From NCBI GenBank assembly GCA_027475525.1, contig JAMWFC010000114.1:62001-126000 (forward strand): DNA of 64,000 nt, in the 5' to 3' direction. Position 1 is the stretch's first letter. Each line of letters starts with the position of its first letter. The notes under the pieces are model-generated. The model had not been told where the DNA came from, made no database searches, and worked only from the letters and a program-made list of their open reading frames with translations. Source of the DNA: Macrolepiota albuminosa. Its lineage: Eukaryota > Basidiomycota > Agaricomycetes > Agaricales > Agaricaceae. Shown here one piece after another: positions 1 to 11,216 of this stretch. A program made the translations under genes and the position numbers.

Positions 1-3000
1 CCACGGTTACGAGAGATAACTACCAAAGGTCCAAGATAGCGCGGGCGCATTTTCTTATTGTATGAAGTTTCGATTTTGGAGTTGCGCATGAGCACTAGCG
101 CTCCTCTCGGGAAGTTGTAATCTTTGATGGTAGCGCTATGCTCGGTTTCGAATCGTAGGGCTGCTTGGCGACGGGCGCTAAAGACTACCTCGTGGAGTCG
201 CTCTAAATCTTCTTTCCTTCGCTGGAGATCAATAGCTCGTCTGGCGATAAGGTCGGTAGTCGCTAAGATACTGTTGGGTGCTGGCTGAAGATAGGTCGCT
301 TCTATAATGTCGGCAGGGAGTAACGGATGGGTGCCAGTAGCCGCGTAATAGGGAGAACAACCCATGCGCTTACGAATAGTAACTCTTTCCGACCAGAACA
401 CTGAATAGGTCGCTTCGCTCCAACGAGACTCGTCGCCATCGACTGCCTTGAAGAGTGCTTGCCGAACGTCAAAGTGGGGTCTCTCTACCAGGCCATTGGC
501 GCGCTTGTTGTAGCCAGATACTCGAATGTGGTGAATGTTGTATTTCTTGGCGAGGTATGTTAGCGCTTTGATGATGGGCGCACCGTTATCCGTGACGATT
601 TCTCTTAGCGCTCCCCAACGGCAGATGACGTCTTCAAATAGCCACTTGGCGACCGCGTCGGTATTTTCTCTTTGAAGCATTCGAAATTCAGGCCAGTGGA
701 TTAGCGAGCAACGACCTTGAATAATGTACTTGTAGCGACCAGACTTGGGCATATGCATGGTGTCGACGTAGATTTTGCTGAAGAGGGGAGCTGGCGTTGC
801 AACGGTTGGCGGTATGAGCACTTGGCGTGTCTGTTGAATTTGGCAGAGGTGGCAAGTCCTAATGTACCAGGCGATGTCGGCACTAGCGTGTGGCCACCAG
901 AAGCGTTCTAACAGAGAAGCTCGAGTAGCGTACAGACCTCTATGACCTAGCTCGTCATGCATAGCGCGCAAGACTCGTAAGCGACCTTCTGGCTTGATGA
1001 TCAGCTTGTGAGCGCCATCTCGATTTCGTCGCCAAAGTCTGTTGTCGGTAAAGAAGAAATGGGTAGCATATCGGATAAAAGTAGCGTATTGTTCGTCGGT
1101 AAGGTCTGGGGGTCGCTTAAGGTCTTGTAGCCATTGTTCAACGATTAACAAGCGACTGTCTTCTGCCTTTGCTTTGGCAGATTGGGGGACGGCATCGTAG
1201 GTCAGGTTTCTGCTGTCTTCTCTTAGCGACTGGGGTTCCTGTACGACTGTTACTGGCGGCAAGTCTTGTTTAAGGATGCTTGCCGTGTAGAACGTGAGGG
1301 GTGCGTTAAAGGTCTCTGGGCGGTAAGGGACAATGGGATGTAGAAGGATGCTGGTAGGCTGTTGCCGTCGTAGTAGGGAGATTGGCTGTTGAATGAGGTG
1401 CACGAAACCATGGAGTCGGTCGATCCAGTCTTCGAAATCGCTATCAGCCTGTGGGTCCACTGCCGGGTCGCCAGGCTGTCGTGGTCGCCTAGAGAGTCCA
1501 TCTGGTCCGTGGAAAGAGCTCTTGACGTGTACCAACTCAAAGTGAAACATGAGGATAGCGACTACCCACCGGTTCATGCTAGCGGATGGCTGGATGTCGG
1601 GATTCTGCAGCATGCCTTTAATGTACCTAGCGTCGACTTCAACAATAAGGTTCCGTACGCCAATCAAATACATCTTTAGCGACCGGAAGGCTTTGAAGAG
1701 TCCATAGAGCTCTAGCTTAGGCTGGCTGTAGCGAGATTCTCTGTCGTTTAGCGTGATAGACCCAAAGCGGTTGTAGCGTCGCTGTTTCCGATTGTCGCTA
1801 AGGCACTGGCACAAGAAGTAGCCAACGGCAATGTACGAGGTATCCACCGCCAAGATGACAGGGTCGGCAGAGCTATAGTCGATTGGAACTAGGGGTTTGG
1901 CGTCTTGTAGGGCTTTTACTAAGTCGCGTTGGGCAGTGACCTGGTCTGGCCCAAATTCGAAGGGCTCGTTAGCGCGGGTGAGTCGGTTAAGAGCATGTGC
2001 GCGATGGGCAAAGTTTTTGACGAAGATCCTGAGAACGCCAACGGTGCCAAGAAAGGCGCGAACTTCAGATAGGTCGCGGCAAGGACCCCAGCGCTCCAAG
2101 AGTGCTAAGCGAGACTCGTCGGGAACGCGTCCGTCGGGAGTGCAGATGTGACCAAGTATTTTGAACCTTGGCGCGCAAAGGAGGAGTTTGTGACCGCTAA
2201 AAGTCCCACCGCTATACTTCATACGTTGGAGAACTCGGTTGAGCAACTGGAAAAATTCCCATAGCGCTAAGCGAATGTTGGAGTTGTCGGGATGGGTCGC
2301 CGGTAAGCCGTTTACGAGTCGCCAGTCTTTGGGACCTTTGACGCCAACGTCGTCGATGAAGCTAAGGACGTTATGCGGTATCTCGGGTTGGAGGATGAAA
2401 GTGATGTCGTCGTGGAATATAGGGACTGAGTTTGTCCAGCCCATCGGCAAGGTGACTAGGCGCAGTGCGCCAAACGGAGTTTGAAACGTAGTGAGGTCGC
2501 GGGAAGAAGGGTGAATCAAGCGCTCATCGTAGCCAACGTAAAGATCAAGGGTGGCGCCACAAATGCGCCCGGCAAAGGACTCGGCAAAGTGGTCAGGAAA
2601 TGGCGGTACGCCAGAGTGTCGTATAGTAACTCTATTCAGCGGCTCAAGACTGTGGACTATGCGTAGATTGCCGTTCTTTTTGAGGACACAAAACCAACGA
2701 GAGCGGTAAGAACTATTGGATGGCTCGTAGACGCCAGCCTGTATCTTGGTCCTAATGATCTGGCAGACCTCGGCTTCGATCCCAGGCGGTAGCGGTCGGT
2801 TGTGCTCAGTCCACGGCACGTGAGGGATAGTCGGGATGACGACAGGCGGGAAGAAATCTGTACGTAGACTGCCGCGTTCGGAGTCCTCCCAAGCAAAGGC
2901 TTTGTCTTGCTTAGCGACAAGATCGGTAAGGACGTTCAACTCATCTTTGGTCAAAAATCCTGTGTCGTGCTCCTTGGCGAACTGCTGTTGGCGTTCCTCG

Positions 3001-3581
3001 GTAAAACGTCCTGTGGGCTGAAAGGGTGGCGGATTTGGTGATAAGGTCGGTATGTCGGCAAGAGGGTTGCCAATGATCTGGCGCTCGATTCTGAAAGTCT
3101 CGGGAGAGTGCGTAGCGATGGGTTTTGTTTTAAGCGCAACTGGCTTATATTTCTTTTTAACTTGAACCCCTTTCCTTTTGGGAGTGTTAGCCTGGTTATA
3201 AACAGAGGTGGAAAGGGGAACTGTAGCCTGAGGAGCGGCAAGTCCAAGAACGGCAGGAGACGAGGCTCTGGGAAGAGTGGTGAGATAAGTATCGGTAGAC
3301 GCTATATTTTGAAAAGATTCGGAAGCAGTAAGGTACAAGTAGGCAAGAGAGGAGTCGGTAATATCTGGGTTTTTCTGAGAAAGCTCAGCGTCGGTAACGG
3401 TCGAGGAAAGTAAAACTTCGTCAAGATAAGCGGTAGATAAAATATTTACAAGACCAGTTAAATGGTCATATTCCAGCGTTAGCGCCACATCTCTGTGATC
3501 GTCGCCAATCACCTCCTCGATGGTCTGTGAAAACACCGGTGTGGAGGCTCGTTGGCGTGTTGGTCGGTAAACTCCGGGGGC
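1..3581 (-). CDS. pol: Retrotransposon pol: reverse transcriptase, RNase H, integrase (partial)
   Basis: An open frame of about 1,190 codons runs from a stop near 3582 to the left edge without needing an ATG, so it is probably expressed as part of a polyprotein. RT signatures are TLDLYVGYDE (motif A), LPMGWTNS and FIDD in place of YxDD, near 2370-2350. RNase H follows with ILAVDTSY (near 1850) and a later ELYG. The integrase begins with an HHCC zinc finger (HDELGH, then CHLC, about 960-850). It continues with YVDTMH, VTDNGAP and NGLVER, which supply the DDE catalytic residues. The chromodomain, if any, would lie beyond the edge. The join to protease is not clean: protease frame and pol frame differ between about 3600 and 3540, so a frameshift, ribosomal or mutational, is needed. 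Confidence 0.9.
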
Positions 3582-3624
3582 TTAGCGCGGGCGCCTTTTC
3601 GTTGTCCCCTAGGGAACGTTGGCA

Positions 3625-3778
3625 CCGTTCGTCGGATTCCGGAATTAGGGTCGCTAATTGTGAGGGTCGTTTCCTCGTCGGTAACTGTCTTGACGACTGA
3701 TCCGTTCGTCGGATTCCGGAATTAGGGTCGCTAATTGTGAGGGTCGTTTCCTCGTCGGTAACTGTCTTGACGACTGAT
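3625..3778. repeat. Perfect 77-bp tandem duplication (1 of 9)
   Basis: 3625-3701 is repeated exactly as 3702-3778. It lies inside the retrotransposon pol gene and shifts its frame by two. It shares its exact period with eight other unrelated duplications in the window, which points to an unmerged assembly overlap. Confidence 0.95.
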
Positions 3779-4800
3779 CACGCCAAGACGTCGAAAGGTC
3801 TGCCGAGTAGTAAGTCGTATGCCGGGGATTGTAAGATGTGTATCTGCAGATAAAACGTAATGTCGCCAAGGGTGCACGGCACATTCTTGGCGAGGCCGAG
3901 GGATCTGTCTACCGTACCGTTAGCGCTCTGCATGTTTAGTATAATGGTAGGGTCGTAAATAAGGCCTAGATCATTAGCGACTTCCGCTGCCATAGAAATG
4001 ATTTGAGACCCGCTATCCACGATTGCCTCTACTTCGTGCTTGTTGTCTACGGTTAGCGCTACCGAGCGGATAGCGTGCGATTCTTGAGCGACGGTAAGAA
4101 TTGCTGGGTCCTCTCCATGGTCTACCGACCTAAGGTAGGTCTCCACTGGGTCCACAGAGGTAGCGTTAGTGATAGGGTCGGCAGGAGTATCTTCAGTGTC
4201 TAGAGAGTCGATGGTAACGGAAAAACCAGGTAGCGCGTCGTCGAGTTCATCAACCTCGGCAACGGCTGTCGCCAAGGGTCGTCGAGGAGTGACTGCCGTT
4301 TTGACTTGGTTGCGAACGTCGGGAGCAATACTGCAAAGTTCTTCTACAGATAAGGTGACGGCGGTTTTCATGATACGGCTAAAAACGTGGTTAGATTTCT
4401 CTATGTCGAAAATTGGCGCGGTAGGTCGGTAGCCACCCTCAGGACGTTTCTCGGGAGCGGCAAAGTTTCGTTGGGCGGGAGCATGATATCTGTCAGGAAT
4501 CCCTGAATAGGGATGGAGAGGCGGCAAAGGCGGTTCGGGAGCGGTAGCAGATGTCGATGGTTCTGGAGCAGTAGCAGGGGTAGTGGCAGGCGGTGCGGTA
4601 GGCGCAGGTGTCGGTAACTTGCTAGCGGGAGACATCGGCTTATATCCTTTAAGAGGCTGTTTAGGCTGCTTAACTTCAACCCCATCAAACACCTGATTCT
4701 TAAGCGAATCCAGCTCCTGTTGGAGCTTGGCGATACGTTCTTCCCGCAAGAAAGTAGGGTGGTCGCCAACGCTGTCGAAATGTAAGATCTCGTGAATCAT
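3778..4800 (-). CDS. pro: Retrotransposon gag-pol aspartic protease region
   Basis: This 340-residue frame begins with a coiled segment, then a Pro/Ala/Thr-rich linker, and ends with a retropepsin-like domain: IVDSGSQ active site (D-S-G), LLLGRPF near the C-terminus. It processes the element's polyprotein. The frame is open upstream of the ATG at 4800 as far as a TGA at 4978-4980. That TGA sits where a CGA arginine codon would keep gag and protease as one frame, so a single C-to-T change could have made it. The frame ends in a TGA at 3778, after which sensible pol-type linker sequence continues in the same frame, so this stop may be read through or be a mutation. The stop lies exactly at the border of a 77-bp duplication. 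Confidence 0.85.
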   Translation of the reverse strand: MIHEILHFDSVGDHPTFLREERIAKLQQELDSLKNQVFDGVEVKQPKQPLKGYKPMSPASKLPTPAPTAPPATTPATAPEPSTSATAPEPPLPPLHPYSGIPDRYHAPAQRNFAAPEKRPEGGYRPTAPIFDIEKSNHVFSRIMKTAVTLSVEELCSIAPDVRNQVKTAVTPRRPLATAVAEVDELDDALPGFSVTIDSLDTEDTPADPITNATSVDPVETYLRSVDHGEDPAILTVAQESHAIRSVALTVDNKHEVEAIVDSGSQIISMAAEVANDLGLIYDPTIILNMQSANGTVDRSLGLAKNVPCTLGDITFYLQIHILQSPAYDLLLGRPFDVLA

Positions 4801-5030
4801 CTGCTGTTGAGTCGCCTGTTCTGGGTCGGGGTTGGCGTTGCCAGATAGCGTGCCGGTAACGATTTGTCCTGGGTTGCGCCTATGCCACTCATCAACTCGC
4901 TCCTGGAAGGACTTCTTGTCTGGGTAGTTGGGAATGATGGCGCCAGTGGTGAGGACTATCTTGCCGTCGATAGCCCGTCAAATCCTTCCTTGCCGAATGT
5001 AGTTTTCTAGGGTAACGCAGCGTCCTCTAG

Positions 5031-5975
5031 TCATAGTATGGCCAATTTCCCCACAGAAGTGGCAAGGGCCAGGTGCGGGTACGTTGGCGGGTCGGTTAGC
5101 CGTGAGGTTGGTGTATGGCCAATTTCCCCACAGAAGTGGCAAGGGCCAGGTGCGGGTACGTTGGCGGGTCGGTTAGCCGTGAGGTTGGTGGTAATCATGG
5201 TTTCAATACGTGTCATAGCGGAGGCGACAGCGGCGGTAATAGCAGCATTGAGTTCTTCTTTCTTAACGAAGTCGGCAACAGGAGGCGGGATGGGAATGAT
5301 ACCGTTAGTTCGCTCAGGTGGTGGGCTCGTCCTAGCGCGTTGCAGTCCAACGCCAGTGTCCGTTCCCTTGAGAACCCATTTACCGGCTTCAAAGACGTTG
5401 GCAACGTTATAGGGCTCGTCTGGGTGATGAGCCTGGTGAACTATCTCTAGGCGACGAGCAATACGAGTCCACAATGAAGTCGGGATGCCTTGCTGAAATA
5501 GGCGACGTTCCTCGTTAATGTAGAGCTTGCCGTTCTGGAGAAGCCACCTAGCGATTTTCTGGAACTCGCGGTAATACGTGGAGAATGTGCCAAGAGAGGA
5601 GGTGCCACTGTCGAAAGATTCCTGTACTAGTTTCTGGAGCTCGTTTACCGTGTATCGGGTAGCTTCCTCGGCGCCAGGGTACAGCTGGATTACTGCCGTC
5701 TTCCAGTCCTCATACGAAGCGCCTTGGGCTGGAACTGGCGGTGCGGCAGGGACAAAGGCGGCAAACTCGGTCAAACCAGTCCACGTCTCTGCCGTGTCGT
5801 ATGATACGTATCTTGCCGCATACTCCTTCATCTGCGTATGGTCGGTAATGTTACAATCCCTGAATAAATACTCCAACTCCTTAAAATACTGGGAGAGCTC
5901 CCGTGGCTTGGTCTCGTCCCATTTCGGTGCCGAGAAGTGGTTGCGTGGCGGCATGCGTTGGACTTGTTGTTCCAT
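5031..5975 (-). CDS. gag: Retrotransposon Gag-like nucleocapsid protein
   Basis: The protein has a retrotransposon-Gag-type helical domain (WDETKPRELSQYF at the start, then WTGL and LYPG) and a zinc-knuckle start, CHFCGEIGH, close to the C-terminus. Gag packages the element RNA in cytoplasmic particles. The last zinc-binding cysteine is missing in the printed frame because a 77-bp duplication (5036-5190) shifts the frame directly after the knuckle. With only one copy the frame would run on to a downstream Cys and toward protease. The frame is also open upstream of the ATG at 5975 for about 115 codons without another ATG, to about 6326, so the true N-terminus may start at a non-ATG codon or the original start may be lost. 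Confidence 0.8.
   Translation of the reverse strand: MEQQVQRMPPRNHFSAPKWDETKPRELSQYFKELEYLFRDCNITDHTQMKEYAARYVSYDTAETWTGLTEFAAFVPAAPPVPAQGASYEDWKTAVIQLYPGAEEATRYTVNELQKLVQESFDSGTSSLGTFSTYYREFQKIARWLLQNGKLYINEERRLFQQGIPTSLWTRIARRLEIVHQAHHPDEPYNVANVFEAGKWVLKGTDTGVGLQRARTSPPPERTNGIIPIPPPVADFVKKEELNAAITAAVASAMTRIETMITTNLTANRPANVPAPGPCHFCGEIGHTPTSRLTDPPTYPHLALATSVGKLAIL
5036..5190. repeat. Perfect 77-bp tandem duplication (2 of 9)
   Basis: 5036-5112 is repeated as 5113-5189. It falls at the zinc-knuckle end of gag and breaks the frame there. Confidence 0.95.
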
Positions 5976-6334
5976 GGCGACGGTGGTAACGAGTTCGGTT
6001 AGCGGTAGTGGGGAAGGAGTTCTAGGTATTGGCGACGGGGTAAGAGAAATGAGTTGTGAAAGAGGCGTTAGCGGAGTAATGGGAGTGATTGGTTGCGGTA
6101 AGGCAAATGGCGACGCAAAGGGGTCGTTGGCACTATAATCGAGGGAATGCGGGAAGAGATCAGGAAAAGCGTCTACAGTGGCGTTCTGTAGTTCCTGGGC
6201 TAGAGAGAGACCCGGTAAGGCACCAGGTGGTTGTGGAGTTGATGGGTGGGAAGGAGCTATGCCTTCTGCCGACTGGTCTAGCAGGCGGCGCCTACGCTGG
6301 AGACGGGTTTCTGGCGGAATTCTGCCCTAGAGAT

Positions 6335-6352
6335 CCCTCGCGGTGGGCTCCA
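6335..6352 (-). other. Putative tRNA primer-binding site of the retrotransposon
   Basis: Read on the minus strand the 18 bases start with TGG and end with GAGGG, as expected for the complement of a tRNA 3' end (…GGGCUCCA). It lies between the LTR-like segment and gag, a few bases inside a CA that could end the LTR. This is what is expected of a PBS, but I cannot name the tRNA or confirm the LTR end without the 3' LTR. Confidence 0.5.
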
Positions 6353-6786
6353 ATTTGATGACGCCCAAAGTTTGGTCAGTAACAAATGTAACTAGAGTGT
6401 TACCGTACCAAGAGTTTGCGTTGGGCACGCTAAAAGTAATATGGGGAGTCCCGGGCAGGTCCCAGAGAACGCGTCTGTGAAAAAGAGGAAAATAGTCGGT
6501 AACGGGGTCGGCAAGTGTCAAGCGCTAAGGTAAAGCGCCTAAGGAAATGCGGTAAGTGAACACGGCAAAGGTAAGCGGCAAGAGCAAGATAAGCTTAGCG
6601 AAGTCTAAGCGTCGATAATGCCTGCCGTAGTTGCAAGGCGCGAGTGTGTCGAGTATTGGCGAACGTCTGCAACTGCCGATGAGTTTGACGTTGCCGACCG
6701 TAGCGTAAATGAGCTCTTGAGCGTAAGGGAGACTGAAGTAAAGGGGGAAACTCTGGTCTATTCGTCTGATGATTTTATGTACAAGT

Positions 6787-6807
6787 CGGTAAGTACTTTT
6801 ATACTAC
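6787..6807 (-). promoter_or_regulatory. TATA-like element in the retrotransposon LTR
   Basis: The minus strand reads GTAGTATAAAAGTAC here, about 430 bases upstream of the putative primer site. That is the position expected for the U3 promoter that drives the element's RNA. Inferred from position and sequence only. Confidence 0.45.
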
Positions 6808-7310
6808 AATGAGTTCGCCGTCACCAGTGGCTAATGACGCCAGAGTGCGGTAAACTGGAAAATTTCAAAGGGGTAGCTCCAACGGTTTCAGATCCCTACC
6901 GTCCATTCAAGAGTCTTAGCGACGCCAGGCGACAGATCGCGAAGCTAAACCATCACTCCATCACCCTTCTGTCCGTCCAAAGTGCTTAGCGATGTCAGGC
7001 GCCGAATCGAGGCGCTAAGCGATGTCAGACGCCAAGGTCAAACGCCAAGCTGTCCGTCAGTTTTTGATAGATCATCAAGCTTCTCGCTAAGCGCTGTCGT
7101 CAGTGACTGATGCCATCTGTCAGTTGTCATTCTGTCTGCCGATCGGCGCTATCACTGATTGGATCTGCTTCTTGCCGTGCACGGCCGTCAGAAATGGCTT
7201 AAAATAGGTAGAACGCGTGCGCTAAGTTCGGAACGGGTGCGGCAAGGTTTCCGGAGCCGGTGCCGAGCCTGCCGTTGATGCGCCTAACCTGTATAGGGTC
7301 CTATCAGTGG

Positions 7311-7990
7311 TGAATAAGGTAAGTCACAATGTAGAAGATGAAAAGACTAACTTAGGACCCATGTCAGAAGGACTTGCATGGAAGACCGTGCTGAGATGTC
7401 TGGGGCTAAAGCCAAGGGACTTGCATCTGGAGAGAGGGGTGGGTGGGTGGTGTCGGTGACTCAGAGTTTCTTATACCATATGAGTTCACCCTTGACTTGC
7501 TTCATCCAGGTAAAGCTGTAAATACCAACGCCGCATCAGGATACCAGAGCCCCAAGTCCTTAGGTACCACACCGGAGGTGCCACTGCGGGGGCCGTTTCA
7601 GAGCGTTGGAAAACAGGGATAAGAAAGGTGAGTACTCACCTTTATATACACATGCAGGTGTATACGATCACTGATGGTTGAATGGGTACATATACACAAC
7701 AATAAGTATACGACACGAACGTGATCTTGAAAATCATAGGGGTCATGTGGTATTCTGACTCTCTATTCCACTAACAGGCCATATACCCCCAGAAGAGGAT
7801 GGAAGAACAAGAACGATTGAAGATTTCATGTATATTTTAGTCAGTCTACATGCAAATGATTAAGTATACGGCATGGTTGCATATGCGATCTATGGTGTAA
7901 GTATTACAGTCAGTATTAGCGTTCTACATCACAATAACTTTTACAGTCTGGAGTACATCAGAATTGCGTCTATAGTGGAGAATGAATCTA
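7311..7990. other. Gene-free interval between retrotransposon and HECT-like gene
   Basis: No coding frame with splice support was found. It holds short AT-rich stretches and GGTG-type repeats (about 7440) and is presumed downstream flank of the HECT-like gene. Confidence 0.5.
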
Positions 7991-10900
7991 TCATATGTCA
8001 TTGTATTCAGCTTCAATAATACTTTCAAACCAGATATCAAATGAGGTGGCCACATTGTCGGGAGCAGTGAGGGAATCTTGGTGGAGGAGTTTTCGCATAT
8101 TTTCATCTAATAAGATTTCCATTAGTTCGGTGCATACATGCATTATTGCACCCTGTTCAAATGCTGATCAGGATAGATCTTTCATGATAGTAAAATAACA
8201 TACGCCAAAGTTGGCAATAGGAATCGTTGGTGGAAATGAATCAACAAACTTGATCTAGAGAGTGGTGAGGATTATATCGAGAGTCAAAGACGACTACTCA
8301 CCTTCAGCCGTTGCCTAGTTGGATCACCTAAATATTCAGAGCCCGTCCAACCTTTTAATAGTCGACGAGCACGATATAGTGGATCGGGATTGATATCATT
8401 TGTGATTTGAGCACCGTCACCTTGAGGAGAACCGAGACCTCTAAGGTATCGATGAATTGCCTTTCGCAAGGGCTGCTCATATAATATGTGATGTGGTGGT
8501 ACTTCCAGAGCGTCTTCAGAAAAGTAAATTCTTGACATGATTTGCTCAGGATGGGTAATGGTTCGGCCAGAACAGAGGTGTTTGAAAATAGTAAGAGTTG
8601 TAGTCGGATCAGGAAAAAGCTGAAGGATAGTTAGAAATGAAACATTTACAGAGTAATACATACATTTTTGACACCTTGTTCTGAGAAAACTTGAAAGAAG
8701 CCTTGCTTGATGGTCGTAATAACTACATGCTGGTTGATATCTTTATGTCCAGTAGTGCCGAACAGCATAGCACATAAAAGTTGTTTTCTAATCATCTTTA
8801 CGAATTCTTGGCAATCAGAAGAGTCAAGGCAAGACTGAACATAAGGAAGCTTTGAAAACATATTTCAGATTATAAAAAGAGTATGATTTATTTAATAACG
8901 CACTGAAGTGTTTGGGATATATTCAATAATAAGAGCCATTGGGTCAGTTGTAACGTTCAAAGAAGAAGATTGTCGTGGAGGCCAGGATGATAGTCTAGCG
9001 GAGACTTCAGGTGCCATCCTGCTAACAAATGTTTGATCAATGGCAGTATCAAAGTCATGTAAAAGAAGGAGTAATAAGAAAGGCGAAACAGGAAACAATG
9101 GAAGTTCATGCAATATAGCCATTCCCACTGTAAAACCATATGCCGTCTGAAGAGCCAAATCATGTGGAGTATTCCAGTCGTGCAGAATAGGTGTTAAAAA
9201 TATGTTGCCAGGAATATAAGTCCAATGTCCATTGTATTCAGTGGATTTTTTCATAACAAAAGCCCATGCAGAACGTAAAGGTCCATCACCAATGCTAGAC
9301 GCACTAAAATCATGTTCAATGTAAGTAAATATAATCATTGAGCTAAAACTTACATTTCTACTCTTAAATGATTTCCGAGCATAGCGCTTTTGGTAGCATT
9401 GTTGCAAATGATGCCTACTCGAGGTGGAAGGATAAGAGGATAACCGTTAGCGATGGCATATATCGCAGATAGAAGAGTATCGCCAGCATCCACTTCAGTT
9501 CTAGCTTGTATCAACAATTCGTATTGCTCTTCCAAGTTTTGCAGGTAAAGACCACGTTTGAGTTGAAAACTACGGAATATATGACAATCTTGAAGAGACA
9601 GTTCTGATGAAGTCGATACAGTAGAATGGCTGATTGCAGAAACTGAAGAGGATATTGATGTTGAAAGAAGTATTGGATCGATAACAGATTCAGTGTGAGA
9701 AGCCATCCCAATTGTTGTCGTCATAGTTGCAGTAGCTGTGGGAGTAGAAACAGTGACCGGAGAAGCAATGATTGTAGGAGCAGCAGCTATAGGAGAAGGA
9801 GGGGCTATCGCAGCTGCTGTAGTTGTATCCAATGTAATACAACGTTGATAACATTCAGGACGGCTGGACTCTTCATTCATGTCATCGGTAAAACAATGGT
9901 CCCAGAGACGTGGTGCTAAGCAAGCATGCTTGTTTTCACTGAGCAAAAATGGCCCAAGAATAAGAGTATATAATGGCACTATAAAAAGAAAATTAGCTCG
10001 TTATTTGTTGAACAGTTAAATGTTCATACAAATAAAGATAATTTTGCGACGAGGCAAGCAAGACCCCCCCTCTAAAGAAAGAGGTGCATATTGTGGTAAG
10101 CGAGAGCACATAGCATCCATCTCTTGAAATGTCAGCTCTGAGAGACAATCTGGGTGACGTAGCAAAGGAGCTCCACGACCAAGAGGTTTGGGCATGAAAA
10201 AATTCCATTTATATGGAAGAATGACTTGAGCTTCCTGAACTGGAGAAGATACAGGTGATGTGTCGTCATATTTCAATGAATGAGTAGCAAAGTGATTACT
10301 GAGCATCTCATTCATAGGTGCCGCAATAAGACCATCAGGTAGAGCGTCCATATCAAAGTTGAATGTAAGATTGAGAGCTTTTGCTTGTTTGATGAGAATG
10401 GGAAGTTTCGTCTGTAAAGGACATCTTTGATCCTTGAACAAATTACCACTCTCTGATACGAAAGTGCCATAAAGCTAAGAAAAACATAATGAGTACTTGA
10501 ATAGCGAATTGAAAGAGTCTTACTGGCTCTGTGTGAATTACTACAATATATGAATAGTGTTGAGTGGAAGTTGTAGTAGAAGCGGTGTTGTTATTGTTAC
10601 GACGAACAGCACTAGAACGAGTAGATGTGCGCCTAGAACGAGACTGAGCTTGAAGTTGAGGAGCAACTATTGAAGATCTAGGCAGTGGATTAGCAGTTAC
10701 ACCACCATGCCTAGAAGGCCCTAGAAAACCAGGAGCAGCACTATGACGCTGATATGCTGTGACACGAGCTGAATTGACTGTCGGTGGAACTATAAATGTA
10801 ATCTATATTAGTGAATATGAAATAAAATATTTCATTACAGACCAGCAATTGTTGAATGGTTAGATGATAAAGCAGAAGTGGTCGTTACAACTTGATTTGA

Positions 10901-11216
10901 AAGCGGTGTCCAGGGTATGATTGAATTTGCAAAACTTTCAGAGCTGATAGCTACATGGCAATAATAAGCCTGATTACAGCGCTGACAAATGGTTCTGTAG
11001 GTATTTGGACCACTCTAAAAATAAGAACATAAAATTAAAGCACAAAAAATATTAACGTACTGCAGAAAATAAATTTCCTGAGTTATCAGAGCAGTGGCGA
11101 AGTGGAAGCAAGGCATGTTCAAACTCTGGATGACTGCAAGCACAATCAACAGGATCTGGGAGAAATGAAGTGCAGCCACACTCAGCACGCCTACAAGGAG
11201 GGGGCACAGAAGACAT
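7991..11216 (-). CDS. HECT-like E3 ubiquitin ligase, 10 exons, 926 aa
   Basis: HECT ligases take ubiquitin on a cysteine and pass it to a substrate. Exons I derived: 11216-11061, 11014-10843, 10789-10524, 10474-10030, 9978-9354, 9303-8904, 8849-8664, 8619-8302, 8254-8204, 8152-7991; all phases close. The N-terminus has a Cys/His cluster (ECGC…CACSHPEFEH, then CQRCNQAYYC), followed by a Ser/Thr/Arg-rich linker. The HECT N-lobe starts at LRVEIASSIGDGPLR and continues with GFTVGMAILHELPLF, matching the family's LGMAIYHG helix. FKHLCSGRTI matches the LELLICG segment. The C-lobe carries MHVCTELMEI, where the family has HTCFN, so the catalytic Cys appears present. The start at 11216 is the only in-frame ATG; an upstream exon cannot be excluded. 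The family match is by eye and the protein is divergent. Confidence 0.75.

Larger units (their letters stand above)
1..7310 (-). mobile_element. Ty3/gypsy LTR retrotransposon, 5' part, truncated by window edge
   Basis: On the minus strand the order is LTR (about 7310-6357), primer site (6352-6335), gag (to 5031), aspartic protease (4800-3778), reverse transcriptase, RNase H and integrase running off position 1. RT before integrase defines the Ty3/gypsy group. The 3' LTR lies outside the window, so LTR identity and target-site duplication cannot be checked. The outer LTR border is estimated from where element-like composition fades and is uncertain by about 100 bp or more. The copy carries two 77-bp duplications (3625-3778 and 5036-5190) that I regard as assembly artefacts, plus in-frame TGA codons in gag-pro, so this copy may be inactive. 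CGCTAA, CGGTAA, CGGCAA, CGCCAA and their complements recur at high density along it, including in the noncoding LTR. Confidence 0.9.
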
